Shown piece after piece: positions 37,401 through 61,925 of a stretch of DNA of 64,000 nucleotides. Position 1 is the stretch's first letter. Each line of letters starts with the position of its first letter. The translations under genes were made by a program, and so were the position numbers. The stretch lies in NCBI GenBank assembly GCA_017590115.1, contig JAGGNK010007448.1, forward strand, positions 1,218,815-1,282,814, written 5' to 3'. Source of the DNA: Montifringilla adamsi. Lineage: Eukaryota > Chordata > Aves > Passeriformes > Passeridae. The notes below the pieces were generated by a model. The model did no database searches. It saw nothing but the letters and a program-made list of their open reading frames with translations, and was not told the origin of the DNA.

Positions 37401-40075
37401 ATCCATTTTCTTCAGCTGCAGCACTTCCTGACTCCAAAAGCGAGTGGGAATGGCTGAAGGCAGTACATTGCACTGTGGCTGGGATACTGTCTGCTGTTCC
37501 CTCCCTGTCCCCACCGCACTAGGGCAGGCTGCAGGAACAGCCTGTGCTCCCAGCAAACAACCCCAGGGCTTTCAGCAAAGGAGGGAGGCTGCAGAGAGAC
37601 TAAGCCAAGGGTCAGGTGACCTCATGGTCAGTCCCACTTGTTTCTGTACCTGCTGGCCATGAGGCACTCTAAAGGTACAGCAAAGTGATAAGAAAATACC
37701 TGATCCCTGCTCAAATCCAAGCAGTGCACTTTGCATGCCTTCAGCTTTCTTGTGGCATGCCATGTGTTGATTCCAGATAGGCAAAAGTACCAACACTGAC
37801 AGCCCAAGGTGGAAAACACATGAACCCCTAATTCCCTTCCAAAAGGAGAAACTGAGGGTGTGGCCGCTCTCTGCCACAGGCAGCTGATGGATCCTGATGT
37901 CCAGCCTCTCCTCTTTATGGTGCAGCTACAGCCCAGTACATCGAGGTGCTGGGGCAGGATAGGAACTGCCTTTCCCACCAAAGGAGCATCTGCCCTCTTT
38001 CCATGGGATTGGGTCTGGTTTCCAAGCCAAACTGCTGTTCCTCTCCTCACAAATTTACATGTGGGAAGCAGAGGCTGAGCATGGTGGTGGCAAGGCAGAG
38101 GTCCTGCTCACATCTAAAACGAGAGGAATCACTTGGGTGAACCCAGATGATTCAATAACCAGAGAAGGAACTGAGCAAGGGGAAGCACAGGCTGCTTTGC
38201 ACGGCAAATATCCCTAACAGGGCTAAGCCAGGCAACACTGGGGACTTTCCAGAAGAGCTGCAGGTGTTTCTAAGGGTCAGTTTTGATTAAACTAGATACT
38301 AGAAAACTGGTGGCACAACTGTTGTAAGAGAAGGTCACAACCCAGAGCTGTCCTGGCTGTCCAGCCTAAGGGCAACTACAAGCCCAGAGTCTGGAGACCT
38401 GAATATAGGTCGTTCTGGACCTCATTGCAAGCAAGAGCAGGATCGGGCAGAGCAGATGCTCTAGGAACCACCAGAAACCACAGGGGCTTATCAGGATCAG
38501 GTCAAGGAGGTTCCCTGAGCCAGACCTGCAAATGTCTGCAAATGGCCTGCCCAGGGAGGTGGTGGAGTCCCCATCCCTGGGTGTGTTTAAAAAAAGCCTG
38601 GATGTGGCACTGGGTGCCAGGGTTTAGTTGAGGTGTCAGGGCATGGGTTGGACTCGATGGTCCTTAAGGTCTCTTCCAACCCGGTGATTCTGTGAATTCC
38701 TTATGTCCTGCTCACCTCTGCCTCCCTGCTGGCAGCACAGCAGCTGCTGAACTCTGAATTTAAGTCCCATAACAAGACGTGCAGGTCAGCTCTGGGCTGC
38801 CTGGCTCTCAGTACTCACCAGCAGGCCCTGGTCATCCAGGTTGGTGATCATGTCCACCAGGTAGGTGCGGAGGGCACCCAGCTTGTGCAGCGCCTCTGTC
38901 CAGTGCACCTGCTGGGTGAGGATGCTCTGGTGTGCCCGCTCCTCCTCGGCGTGCACCCTCTCCAGCAGCCGCTGCTCCTCGTTCTCACAGGCCTTCCCCA
39001 CGAGGAGCAGCCTCTGGACCACCAGCTCCCGCGCCGCGCTGGCTGCGCTCTGCCACGGCAAGGACACAGCAGGAGCATCAGCCCTGCTCCAGCCCCGAGA
39101 GGAGCCCCAGCTGCTTCTGCCAGCACTCCTGGGGCTCAGCCACTGGCGCTACTCTGTTAACTGAGACCATGGCACCTGGCACCATACCAGTCCCAAACCT
39201 GCCCCCTGCCTCCTCAGCCAGCCCCAGTACCTAAGTGACAACCTGTGAGGGACCAGAGTCCTGCCCCTCCACAAATCTCCAGAGATTCACTGTGGGTGAG
39301 AAACAGGAGAACAGGCTGAGACAGCTGGGGGTGCTCAGCCTGAAGGAAAGACACCAGGGAGAACTTACAGCCCCTTCCAGTGCCTAAAGGGGCTCCAGGA
39401 CAGCTGGAAAGGGACTCTCCAGGACAAGAGCCTGAAGACACAGGACAAGAGGGAATGGCTTCCCACTGCCAGAGGGCAGGGTTATATGGAATATTGGGAA
39501 GAAATTTTCCTTGCAAGGGTGGTGAGATGCACGGGGTGCCCAGAGAAGCTGTGGCTGCACCTGGATCCCTGGCAGTGTCCAAATCCAGGCTGGAAGGAAT
39601 TTGGAACAACCTGGGATAGTGGGATGTGTCCCTGCCTATGGTAGAGGGTTGGAACTGGGTGGTCTTTAAGGTTCCTTCCAACCCAAACCAGTTTGGAATT
39701 CTATGATTCTATCACTGTCCTTTGTCCTCATTGACTGCAAGGAACAAATAAAATAAACGTAGGAATTCTAAGGCACTGATCCTAGTAGGATGTTTGATTG
39801 TTGTACACTCACACCATTGTCTATGCGCATTTTCTAGGCAAATGAAGCACGAATTCCAGGCACACCCTGGCATTCCATTTCCACAGCGGCATCCCGACGT
39901 TTTCCCCCCTGGGAGCTGAGCATCCCTTCCGGCAATGGCGAGCAGGGAGCAGGCAGGGCCAGCCCCAGGGACTCACCTGGACGCCCTGGTCTTTGGCAGG
40001 CAGCACCTCCTCCACGTGCCGGGCGATGGCCGCGCTCTGCAGCTGGATCCGCTCGCAGCGCTCCACGAGCTTGTT
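31473..40075 (-). CDS. BSPRY: BSPRY, B-box and SPRY domain-containing protein (exons 2-6; first exon missing)
   Basis: BSPRY is a B-box/coiled-coil/SPRY protein reported to bind 14-3-3 and to affect epithelial calcium transport through TRPV5. Exons, in gene order: 40075-39977, 39049-38819, 37239-37214, 36125-36001 and 32002-31473. All have GT-AG borders and compatible phases, with TGA at 31475-31473. Encoded in order are a coiled coil (NKLVERCERIQLQSAAIA, then AARELVVQRLLLVGKACENE and EEERAHQSILTQQVHWTEAL), a linker with QEIFER and EGILEPQESLKLNFN, and a SPRY domain (ERFDHWPNALA, SWVFSRYDKEFRF, PVFAVAHQSISLGRV). These match human BSPRY closely. The first exon, which should carry the N-terminus and B-box zinc ligands, was not found upstream; the region 40.1-41.0 kb is a GC-rich repeat and promoter-like sequence. 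No canonical poly(A) signal is obvious downstream of the stop. Confidence 0.93.
32715..32800 (-). mobile_element. CR1 LINE terminal fragment
   Basis: This short antisense CR1 end (ATGGAATCACAGGACTGTAG, then GGCTGGAAAAGATCTCTAAG) lies in BSPRY intron 5. Confidence 0.75.
34640..34860 (+). mobile_element. CR1 LINE 3' fragment
   Basis: This sense CR1 end carries GAAGAATTTCTTCACTGAAT, then CATCCCTGGAGGTGTCCAAG, and ends near GGTTGGATTGAATGGTCTTA and TTTTCCAGCCTGAACAATTC. It is in BSPRY intron 5. Confidence 0.85.
34887..34970 (-). mobile_element. CR1 LINE terminal fragment
   Basis: This antisense CR1 3' terminus (AGAATCACAGAGTGATTTGG, then GGAAGGGACCCTAAAGATCA) lies 30 bp from the opposite-strand copy just before it. 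The two form a convergent pair. Confidence 0.85.
38520..38700 (+). mobile_element. CR1 LINE 3' fragment
   Basis: This sense copy has the GGGAGGTGGTGGAGTCCCCA block, then GGTTGGACTCGATGGTCCTT and TCTTCCAACCCGGTGATTCT. It lies in BSPRY intron 3. Confidence 0.9.
39270..39715 (+). mobile_element. CR1 LINE 3' fragment (longest sense copy)
   Basis: This copy covers about 440 bp of the CR1 3' region, from GGTGCTCAGCCTGAAGGAAA through GGCTTCCCACTGCCAGAGGG and CAACCTGGGATAGTGGGATG. It ends in the diagnostic ATTCTATGATTCTAT tail at about 39700. It occupies about half of BSPRY intron 2. Confidence 0.92.
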
Positions 40076-40109
40076 CTGGGACACGGAGCAGTGCGGTGAT
40101 GGATGAGGG

Positions 40110-40700
40110 TCTGGACGGGGCCCCGAGCCCCGGCAGCCACCCCACACCTGCCCGGTCCCCTGCACCACCCCACAGAGAGCCCCCATCCCCACGGGGCCCC
40201 CGAACAGCCCCACACCCCACCAGGGCCCCACAGCACCCCACACCTGCCAGGAGCCCCTCGCAGAGCCCCCGTCCCCATCCTTGGATGGGCCCACACCGCC
40301 AGGGGCTCCTTCAGAGCACCCAGCTTCCCGTGGGAACACCCGCATGGCCCCACACCCTGCCAGGGACCCCACACCCTGCCAGGGACCACCGCGGCCCCAC
40401 AAACCCCCAGGGACCCCACACCCTGCCAGGGACCCCTGCGGCCCCACAAACCCCCAGGGACCCTACACACCCTCAGGGACCCTACACCCGCTCTGAGACC
40501 TCCACTCCCTGCCAGGGACCCCCCCGGCCCCACAGCTGCCGAGGCACCCCTACACCCCACGAGGGACACCTGTGGCCCCATACCCCCACCGGGACCCCCA
40601 CACACCCCCAGGGAGCCCCATATCTCCCCAGGGAGCCCCATATTCCCCCCAAGGACGCTCACACCCACCCAGGAGCCCTTACACTCCCCGACACACCGGC
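40110..40700. repeat. C-rich degenerate tandem repeat upstream of BSPRY exon 2
   Basis: About 600 bp of short diverged units are built from CCCCACACCCTGCCAGGGAC and CCCCAGGGACCCCACA words, strongly C-rich on the plus strand and G-rich on the BSPRY sense strand. It yields many long open frames on both strands, all low-complexity. It lies where BSPRY intron 1 is expected. Confidence 0.8.
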
Positions 40701-41000
40701 ACGCCCGCCCGGACCCCCGTCGCCGGGGCCGGTGAGGGTGAGTGCGCGGCGGGGCCGGGCCGGGCCGCGGGGCTGCCCCAGCGCAGGGACGCGATTCTTC
40801 ACAAACCTTTCCTCACAAACCTTTCCCGAGGGCTGCCCCGCCTCGCCCCTGCCAGCGGCACATGGCACTTGAGGGGCTCCCTCGGAACGCTCCCATCACA
40901 GGGAGCCGGGGTGCTCCCATTGAACCGCACAGGGACACCCCCATCCCACGGGACCCAGGATGCTCCCACTGACCCTCCCAAGGCCACCCCCATCCACAGA
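40700..41000. promoter_or_regulatory. CpG-rich region between BSPRY and WDR31
   Basis: This is a CpG-dense block next to the C-rich repeat. BSPRY (-) and WDR31 (+) diverge from about here, so it is the likely site of BSPRY's first exon and of a shared promoter. I could not recognise a B-box coding exon in it. Confidence 0.35.
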
Positions 41001-42895
41001 GACCCGGGATGCTCCCATTTAACCCCACAGGATCACTCCCATCCACAGAGACCTGCCAGCAGCTCTGTGGGTCACACCCAGCTCCAGGAACCAGGATATC
41101 CCCCCCATTCTCCCCAAAGCCGAACACCCTCCTCAAAGGGATGCTTATTCCCCCGTGAGGATGGGGCAGCTCTGCTGGGGTCCCTGTGCTGCTGGTGTGG
41201 TTGTTGACATTCCTTATCCCACGGTGCAGGTTTCACTGCAGAGCCTGGACAGGTGGAGGCAGCAGCACGGCTTAATTCTCAAAAGCAATTCAGTAAAAAA
41301 GGTTTCTGTCAAGTGATGCATTTGGGGGGAAGGGAGGATAACGGCATCCTCCAGCATGAAACTCAGGCTGCTGAGGTGAAGCATGGTGTGGATCAGTTGT
41401 CATAGCATCCCTGAGTTTTAGAGTTTTGTGGTGGAGCAGCCTGATGGATAAATGTGTGTTGGGATACAGACAGCAAAAGCTTGGATTAAATCCTGCCTGA
41501 GTGCTGTTCTCATCCAGGATGCAGAAGAATCTGTTCTTTCTTGCAGTGAGGAAGAGGCAGGAGAACAGTGAGACCCAGAACAAAGCTCCCACCTTCCCTG
41601 CAGCCTCCCCTGGCCTCGGGCAACTCCCTGTGAGCTGATGTGCAGGTAGGGATGAACATGAACTAACTGCTGGTTGGAAACAGTAACCATCAGAATTAAA
41701 AACTCAGAATTCCTGCCTTACCTCTTCCTAGAGCCTTGTTTTGCAACTTCCAGAGTTCTCCCGCTGTCCGAGAAAAATCAGTTTCTTGAGGGACTGAAAT
41801 GATTGGGGCACTCAGTCTGATTGAAAGAATAAATTGCCAAATTAACACAGCCCCATAGCTGTGAGATTGATCATTCCTCACATCTTTGGAACATGCAAAC
41901 TCATGGATAGAACAGCAGGAGATTAACTGGGTATTATTAATTGCTAATCACAAAGGCTGTCAGGGTAAAATTAGAAAGGGAATTTTGTAGAAACCTTTCG
42001 CTCAGTGCTTCCAGGATTTGGTTTTCACTTTTTTTGTGGGCAGAACCTTCAAGCAGTTTTTTGCTGGAAAAAGCAGATTGGGGTTTTTTTCCCCTGATTT
42101 TGATTAGCAAAATGCTGCAGCCATGGAAGATGGGCATGCCAGCAGACTAAATCCAATTAGTGTGCCTCGAGCTAAGCAGCAAGCAGTTATTGTCTGTGAC
42201 AATTCACTGTCACTGAGACTGGTTTCTGCTGGGTCTGAGAGGACCGGGGGGAGGTGCTGCTCCTCACCTGGATGGGTCTGCAGGGTCTGGCTGTGCTGAC
42301 CCCTCTGGGGAGGAGCCAGCCTGGCCAGCAGGTGTTTGCTGAATGCATCTGGGTTATCCACATGGTCTTGCCGTGCCTGGAACTGGTGTGTGGACATGGA
42401 AACTTTTCCCAAAGTGTTCCTCAGCTCAGGGAAAGATCACTTCAAGTATTGCCAGGCTGGCTCAATTGAGCTGGGGCTGCCTGTGCCTGCACGTGGTCCC
42501 ACCAGTTGCTGTACGAGCTTCAGTCTGAAGCTGTTTGCCTTCACCAAGCCAAGCACTGGGATCTCCAGGATGTATGGAAGTCCAGACCAGATCCAGGAGT
42601 AACAGGAGGTGTAAAGAATGACAGGCAGCAGCTCCATCTCTGTTGTGGCCTCACCAAGCTTGGGCATTTTTAAGCTCAGTGTGAGGTCCCAGTGACCTCA
42701 CCCTGCTGCTGGTTCTGCTCTAAGCTAAAGGTTCCACTCAGGACCTCCAGATGTCCCCTCCTCTGAGGTTTTCTCCTTACTCTAGGATGTAGATAACACA
42801 TTACCAGCACCTTATCCTGTATGTGTGACAAACAGAAACCCCTCTGGATCCCTGGTGGTGCCATGTCCCCTCACCTACAGGTCGTGTCCCCACAG
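41001..42895. other. Upstream region of WDR31
   Basis: No coding exon was recognised. WDR31's first coding exon is preceded by splice-acceptor-like CAG at 42878-42880 and 42893-42895, so a non-coding WDR31 exon probably lies somewhere in this stretch. Confidence 0.4.
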
Positions 42896-42943
42896 CAGGT
42901 ACTTGAGGTGCTGATGTGACACCCACCACTGGTTGCCAAGACC

Positions 42944-49590
<6,647 letters not shown>

Positions 49591-50077
49591 GGAGGGGATG
49601 TGACCCCCAAGAGCTGCCCTGACAGTGGGCAGCCGGGACTCTGCCTGTGGGGGATGCCAGCAGGGCTGGGGGAGTTGCTGGTTGGCTTGTGGGTGACAGG
49701 GAGGCATCAGAGCTGTGCAGGAGAAAAGCCAAGCCTTGGGAGCCTTCAGGCCAAGCTTCTGCTCCTGACTGAGCCTCCTGCATTTTCCTTACAAAGCCTC
49801 CTGAAGCCAGAGGCATGGGCTGGACAGAGGGAGGAGATGAGACACCAGGACCAAGGGACAGATACTTGAGCACCAGGCTGAGCACACACAGCTGGACCTG
49901 GGCTTGGACCAGAGGAGACTGCAATGAAATAATTCTCCTGTGTTAGCTGCTGGCCTCTCATTCCATCGTATTTTCCCTGAAAGGAACTGTGCTCATGTTC
50001 CCAAGGAACACACAGCTGCTCTCCAGATGATAACAGGGAGGTGAATCTGTCTTCTCCTTATTCCTGAAAGTTTTCAT
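49591..50077 (+). other. WDR31 3' UTR/spacer
   Basis: There is no open gene and no canonical AATAAA here. The mammalian neighbour RNF183 (RING-finger protein between WDR31 and PRPF4) is not recognisable in this interval or in 50.4-51.2 kb. Confidence 0.4.
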
Positions 50078-50415
50078 CTGAGCTGGAAGGGACCCACCAA
50101 GATCACCCAGCCCAGCCCCTGTCCCTGCCCAGACCCCCCAACAAGCCCACCCTGGGCATCCCTGGCAGCGCTGTCCAAAGGCTCCTGGAGCTCTGGCAGC
50201 CTCGGGGCCGTGCCCATTCCCTGGGGAGCCTGGGCAGTGCCAGCACCCTCTGGGGGAAGAACCTTGCCCTGAGCTCCAGCCACTCCCTGGCTCCTGTCCC
50301 TGTCCCAGGGAGCAGGGATCAGAGGTGCCCCTCAGGAGGAGCTGCAGACCCTGAGAAATCTCCCCTCAGCCTCCCCTTCTCCAGGCTGAACAAACCCAAT
50401 GACCTCACCCCTCCT
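50078..50415 (-). mobile_element. CR1 LINE 3' fragment
   Basis: This antisense copy begins CTGGAAGGGACCCACCAAGA and runs through TCCCTGGGGAGCCTGGGCAG to CTTCTCCAGGCTGAACAAAC. It lies between the 3' ends of WDR31 and PRPF4. Confidence 0.88.
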
Positions 50416-51164
50416 CAGCTATTTTGTACACCAGCAGACATCAAACTATGCATTGTGAAATTCCTGTAATTTCTCCATTCCTTGTGAGACACAGAGCCCA
50501 GGATACATATTCAAAACCTGTTTAGATCTTCCAGGACACATTATTTGCAAAACCTCAATTTAAACAACAAACAAGTACAAAAGCTCTCCCCAGGGCAGGG
50601 CAGAACAAGACAATCCTACACTGAGTGACCTCACACAGCAAACCCTAAACATGAGATGCTGAAATGGATTTGCAACACCCAGTCCATGAGACAACTTGTA
50701 GAGTAAGACACAAGGTGGTACCTGGAAAAAGAGATTCCCTGGCCTTGGTCATCTACTGTAAGTGAATCCAGGGGGATGCAGATCTCCATCCAGAGACACC
50801 TGTGTGGAGGCAGGGGAAAGAGGGCACCACGTGCCTCTCCCTCTGAGCTCTCTCACACACCTACCAAAAAGGAAGGTGAGAAGGGCAGTAACAGAATCTG
50901 AACCACACACCAAACCTGAGATGCTCTATGGTTACTGCAAATGTTTGGAGGACACCTGGGAGCTGAACTTGGAAGGGAGAGTAGAAGTACATTGATCAAA
51001 ATTACAGCAGTGGTACCTGCAGTATAAAAACAGTCCAAAATGTGGGAAAACACAAGACTTGACACCAGCCACGCCTGGGCCAACAGTGGTGCTTCAAACA
51101 CACCCAAACTCCAGAGCAGCCATGACTGCAGCTGCTGTTAACACACTGGATTCCTGTTTTTTTC

Positions 51165-51170
51165 TTTAAT
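51165..51170 (-). terminator. PRPF4: Candidate PRPF4 poly(A) signal
   Basis: An ATTAAA hexamer on the minus strand lies 62 bp after the PRPF4 stop codon. It is a common variant signal and is well placed. Confidence 0.55.
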
Positions 51171-51231
51171 ATAAAAAAGCAACCAAAAGTCATTAATGTC
51201 CCCATCCCAGTCCATAACTGGCCCCTCTGAG

Positions 51232-59306
<8,075 letters not shown>

Positions 59307-59873
59307 GGCGGGAGCGGGACCGGGAACAAGCCCAGGAACCGACAGATAGCCTGGAACGGGAGCGGGAACCAGAGAACGGGAACGGGGCGAGACTCGCGGC
59401 GCCCGGGCTACGGCACCTCACGGCCACTTCCGGGTCGCTCAGGGCATGCCGGGAGGAGTGGCGGCCACGCTAAGAGCGGGTCGCGCAGGGCAGGCCGGGA
59501 ACTGCATCGATCTTTAAGGGAGGGACGCGCATGGCACGCCGGGAGGTGTGGCGGCGCAAGGGGTGCGCGCAAGGCACGCCGGGAGATGCAGTGTCCGCTG
59601 AGGGCGGGACGCGCGGGGCACGCCGGGAGGTTTGGCGGCGCAAGCGGTGCGCGCAAGGCACGCCGGGAGATGCAGTGTCCGCTGAGGGCGGGACGCGCGG
59701 GGCACGCCGGGAGGTTTGGCGGCGCAAGCGGTGCGCGCAAGGCACGCCGGGAGATGCAGTGTCCGCTGAGGGCGGGACGCGCGGGGCACGCCGGGAGGTG
59801 TGGCGGGGCAGGCGGGGCCCGCTGAGGGCGGGAGCGCTCGGTCGTGCCGCGGGCCGCGGTGCCGCCGGTCGCG
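59307..59873. promoter_or_regulatory. Bidirectional PRPF4/CDC26 promoter
   Basis: These 567 bp separate the PRPF4 ATG (-) and CDC26 ATG (+). The sequence is CpG-dense and TATA-less, and carries a consensus ETS site CACTTCCGG at 59425-59433 and the SBS-like array described separately. The head-to-head arrangement is shared with mammals, so I infer a common housekeeping promoter. Confidence 0.8.
59444..59806. repeat. Tandem array of ZNF143/SBS-like motifs (84-bp dimer units)
   Basis: Nine copies of a GCACGCCGGGAG-type core start at 59444, 59490, 59534, 59574, 59618, 59658, 59702, 59742 and 59786. From 59534 the spacing alternates 40 and 44 bp, making an 84-bp unit present three times plus a partial. 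The inverse of the GATGCAGT half-unit reads ACTGCATCTCCCGGCGTGCC followed by TTGCG, close to the SBS consensus for ZNF143/THAP11. The other half-unit ends in GAGGTTTGGCGGCGC and is a weaker match. The first two copies are the most diverged and include GCATGCC. Confidence 0.85.
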
Positions 59874-60201
59874 ATGCTCCGTCGGAAGCCGACGCGGCTG
59901 GAGCTGAAGCTGGACGATATCGAGGAGTTCGAGAGCGTGCGGAAGGAGCTGGAGGTGCGCGCGGGGCCGGGCGCGGGGGGCTCAGCCCGCCCCCGGCCCT
60001 GACCGGCCCGTTCGCCCGCAGAGCCGCAGGAAGCAGCGGGACGAGGCGGAGGCGGCGGCGGGCGGCGAGGAGGCGGCGGCGATCGGAGCGCTGGGCACGG
60101 AGCATAAGAGCCGCGAGCAGCTCATCAATGACCGCATCGGGTACAAGCCGCAGCCCAAGGCCGGCGGCCGCACCGCGCACTTCGGCACCTTCGAGTTCTA
60201 A
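59874..60201 (+). CDS. CDC26: CDC26, anaphase-promoting complex subunit CDC26
   Basis: CDC26 is a small subunit of the anaphase-promoting complex/cyclosome, whose N-terminus threads into the TPR groove of APC6 (CDC16) and stabilises it. There are two coding exons: 59874-59954 (27 codons, donor GTGCGC) and 60022-60201 (acceptor AG at 60020-60021, TAA stop), giving 86 residues, as expected. The N-terminus [20 protein letters not shown] is identical to mammals in the APC6-binding part. The C-terminal block [17 protein letters not shown] is conserved and the protein ends FGTFEF. The middle is alanine/glutamate-rich and diverged ([13 protein letters not shown]). Translation from this ATG is certain by homology. 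It is transcribed from the promoter shared with PRPF4 and ends 157 bp before a canonical AATAAA. Confidence 0.97.
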
Positions 60202-60357
60202 CGGGGCTGCCCCGGGACCCCCGGCAGCCCCAGCCCCGCTCAGGAGGGGGGGGCCGCGCCGGGCGGGCCTCGCCGTCCCCCCTCTGAGCTGTTACATTTT
60301 TGGTTTTTAAGTTTGGTTAACATGTCCGTAAACGCCTTTGCCGAGTGTTTTGTTTAA

Positions 60358-60363
60358 AATAAA
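60358..60363 (+). terminator. CDC26: CDC26 poly(A) signal
   Basis: A canonical AATAAA lies 157 bp after the CDC26 stop, followed by a T-rich run. Confidence 0.85.
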
Positions 60364-60384
60364 CACTTTTTTTTTTTAATAAAA

Positions 60385-61900
60385 AAGTAATAATCACACG
60401 AGCTGCTGTAAACGGCTGCAGTGACCAGCTGAGGGTGGAAACACCTGGACCACCCATTCCCTGCTCCTGTGAGCAGGGGGATAAAACACTGCAGGAGGAT
60501 CCTCTGGGAAAGTGATTTGGTGATCTCAAACCAGATAGTGGAGTGTGGCCATCTGCACCTACCCACTGGTGGCCCCACTGAGGAGAAGGTCCTGAAGTGT
60601 CTCATGCGTGTTTTGGGATAAAGGTGCCACAGTTCTGGGTGCCAGGCACTGCTCTGTCCTTTCCCGAGGCAACCAGGAAAGAATCCCCTGTCTGTTAAAT
60701 CAGCCAGTCCCAAAAGCCTCCCAGAGCTGCTTCCCTGCTCCTGTCACAGCTGGGCCCGGAGCAGGGAATGGCTGCAGGCCTGGATCATGGGCTGGCCACA
60801 TGGACGGGGAGTGACAGCCCAGATTCTCTGACTGAGCAGCTTGTCCTTTGCACTTCCCTGTTCCACCTCCATCCAGCTCTGCTCAGTGTCACCCCAGCTG
60901 CCCTGGTTTGTCACCCCTGGAGAAGAGCTCAGGGCTGTTTGCTGCTTGGATCAAAGGCCACCAAACAGTTCCTTATGGCTGGTGCCACGTGAAAAGGCCA
61001 AGGGCACGTGGATTTATTTCTTCAGCAGGTCCCTGGACTTACCCTCAGCAGGTGCCTGGGCAGGGTGAGGTCAGATTTGATTTAGGTGATGGGAAGGTGA
61101 GATTTGGGACAGAGCCCACTCAGGAGGAGTCTGGCAGTGGAGGACACTTGACAGGAGGAGTCTGACAGTGGGTCAGACTTAAGGAAGCAACTTAAAAACC
61201 TGAGCAGCTTCTTGATGCTCAGGAAACTGCTCCCTGCAGCCTGGGCAAGGAGCAGGGCAGGCTGCCACAGCCCTGGGCCTGCACCAGGACAGCTGCAGGG
61301 AATTCAGGAGCTGGAGGCTCTCCCTGCCTCTGGCCAGGGCTGTTTCCTACCATCTTCAGCACAATGACCAGGTCTGGTTTTTCAGCATTCCTCCGAAGTG
61401 GACTTCAGTTAAATTCAGGCTTCCCGTGTTGTAGGTGCATCAAATTTCAGGTCAGGCTGGAAAAATGTACAGAACTTCAAACTTTTCCAACTGGAAAGAA
61501 CTTCAGACTGGCCTAGCAAAGAGCTGCATTTCCTGTCTAACACCACATACAATGATCAGGAGTTGCTCTGCTGGGCTGGCATTCCCAGCTCTGAGAGGAC
61601 AACAAACACCTCAGGAGGATGTCACAGCTCCCTAAAACTCTCCAGGGCAGGCAGATCTGGGAGGCACCAATTCCTCTTTCCATCCCTCCCCACACCTGCA
61701 AAGTGTGACTGAGCTGGAACAAAGAGACTTCTCAGGGAATCCCCACGTTCCCATTCCAGCAGCTTCAGGGTGAGTTCCTGGGAGCTGGGGAGGCCCAGAG
61801 GATGCTGCTCCTCACTCCCACCCCACAGCACCTGAACAGCAACACTGGGCCCTGCTGCTCCCTCCGAGGGCTGCACCGAGGACTGTTCCCAAAACACAGC
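60385..61900. other. Spacer between converging CDC26 and SLC31A1
   Basis: No exon, clear transposon or RNA gene was seen here. A short direct repeat (CACTCAGGAGGAGTCTGGCA / GACAGGAGGAGTCTGACAGT) is present near 61.1 kb. Confidence 0.45.
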
Positions 61901-61925
61901 CCCACCAGAGTAAAATGCAATCTAT

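Noticed and set aside
40096..40872. 258-codon proline-rich plus-strand frame
   Set aside because: It is a low-complexity translation of the C-rich repeat, with comparable frames in other registers.
59470..60180. Repetitive Pro/Ala/Arg open frames around the CDC26 promoter on both strands
   Set aside because: They are translations of the 84-bp promoter repeat; because 84 is divisible by 3 the frames stay open through all units.
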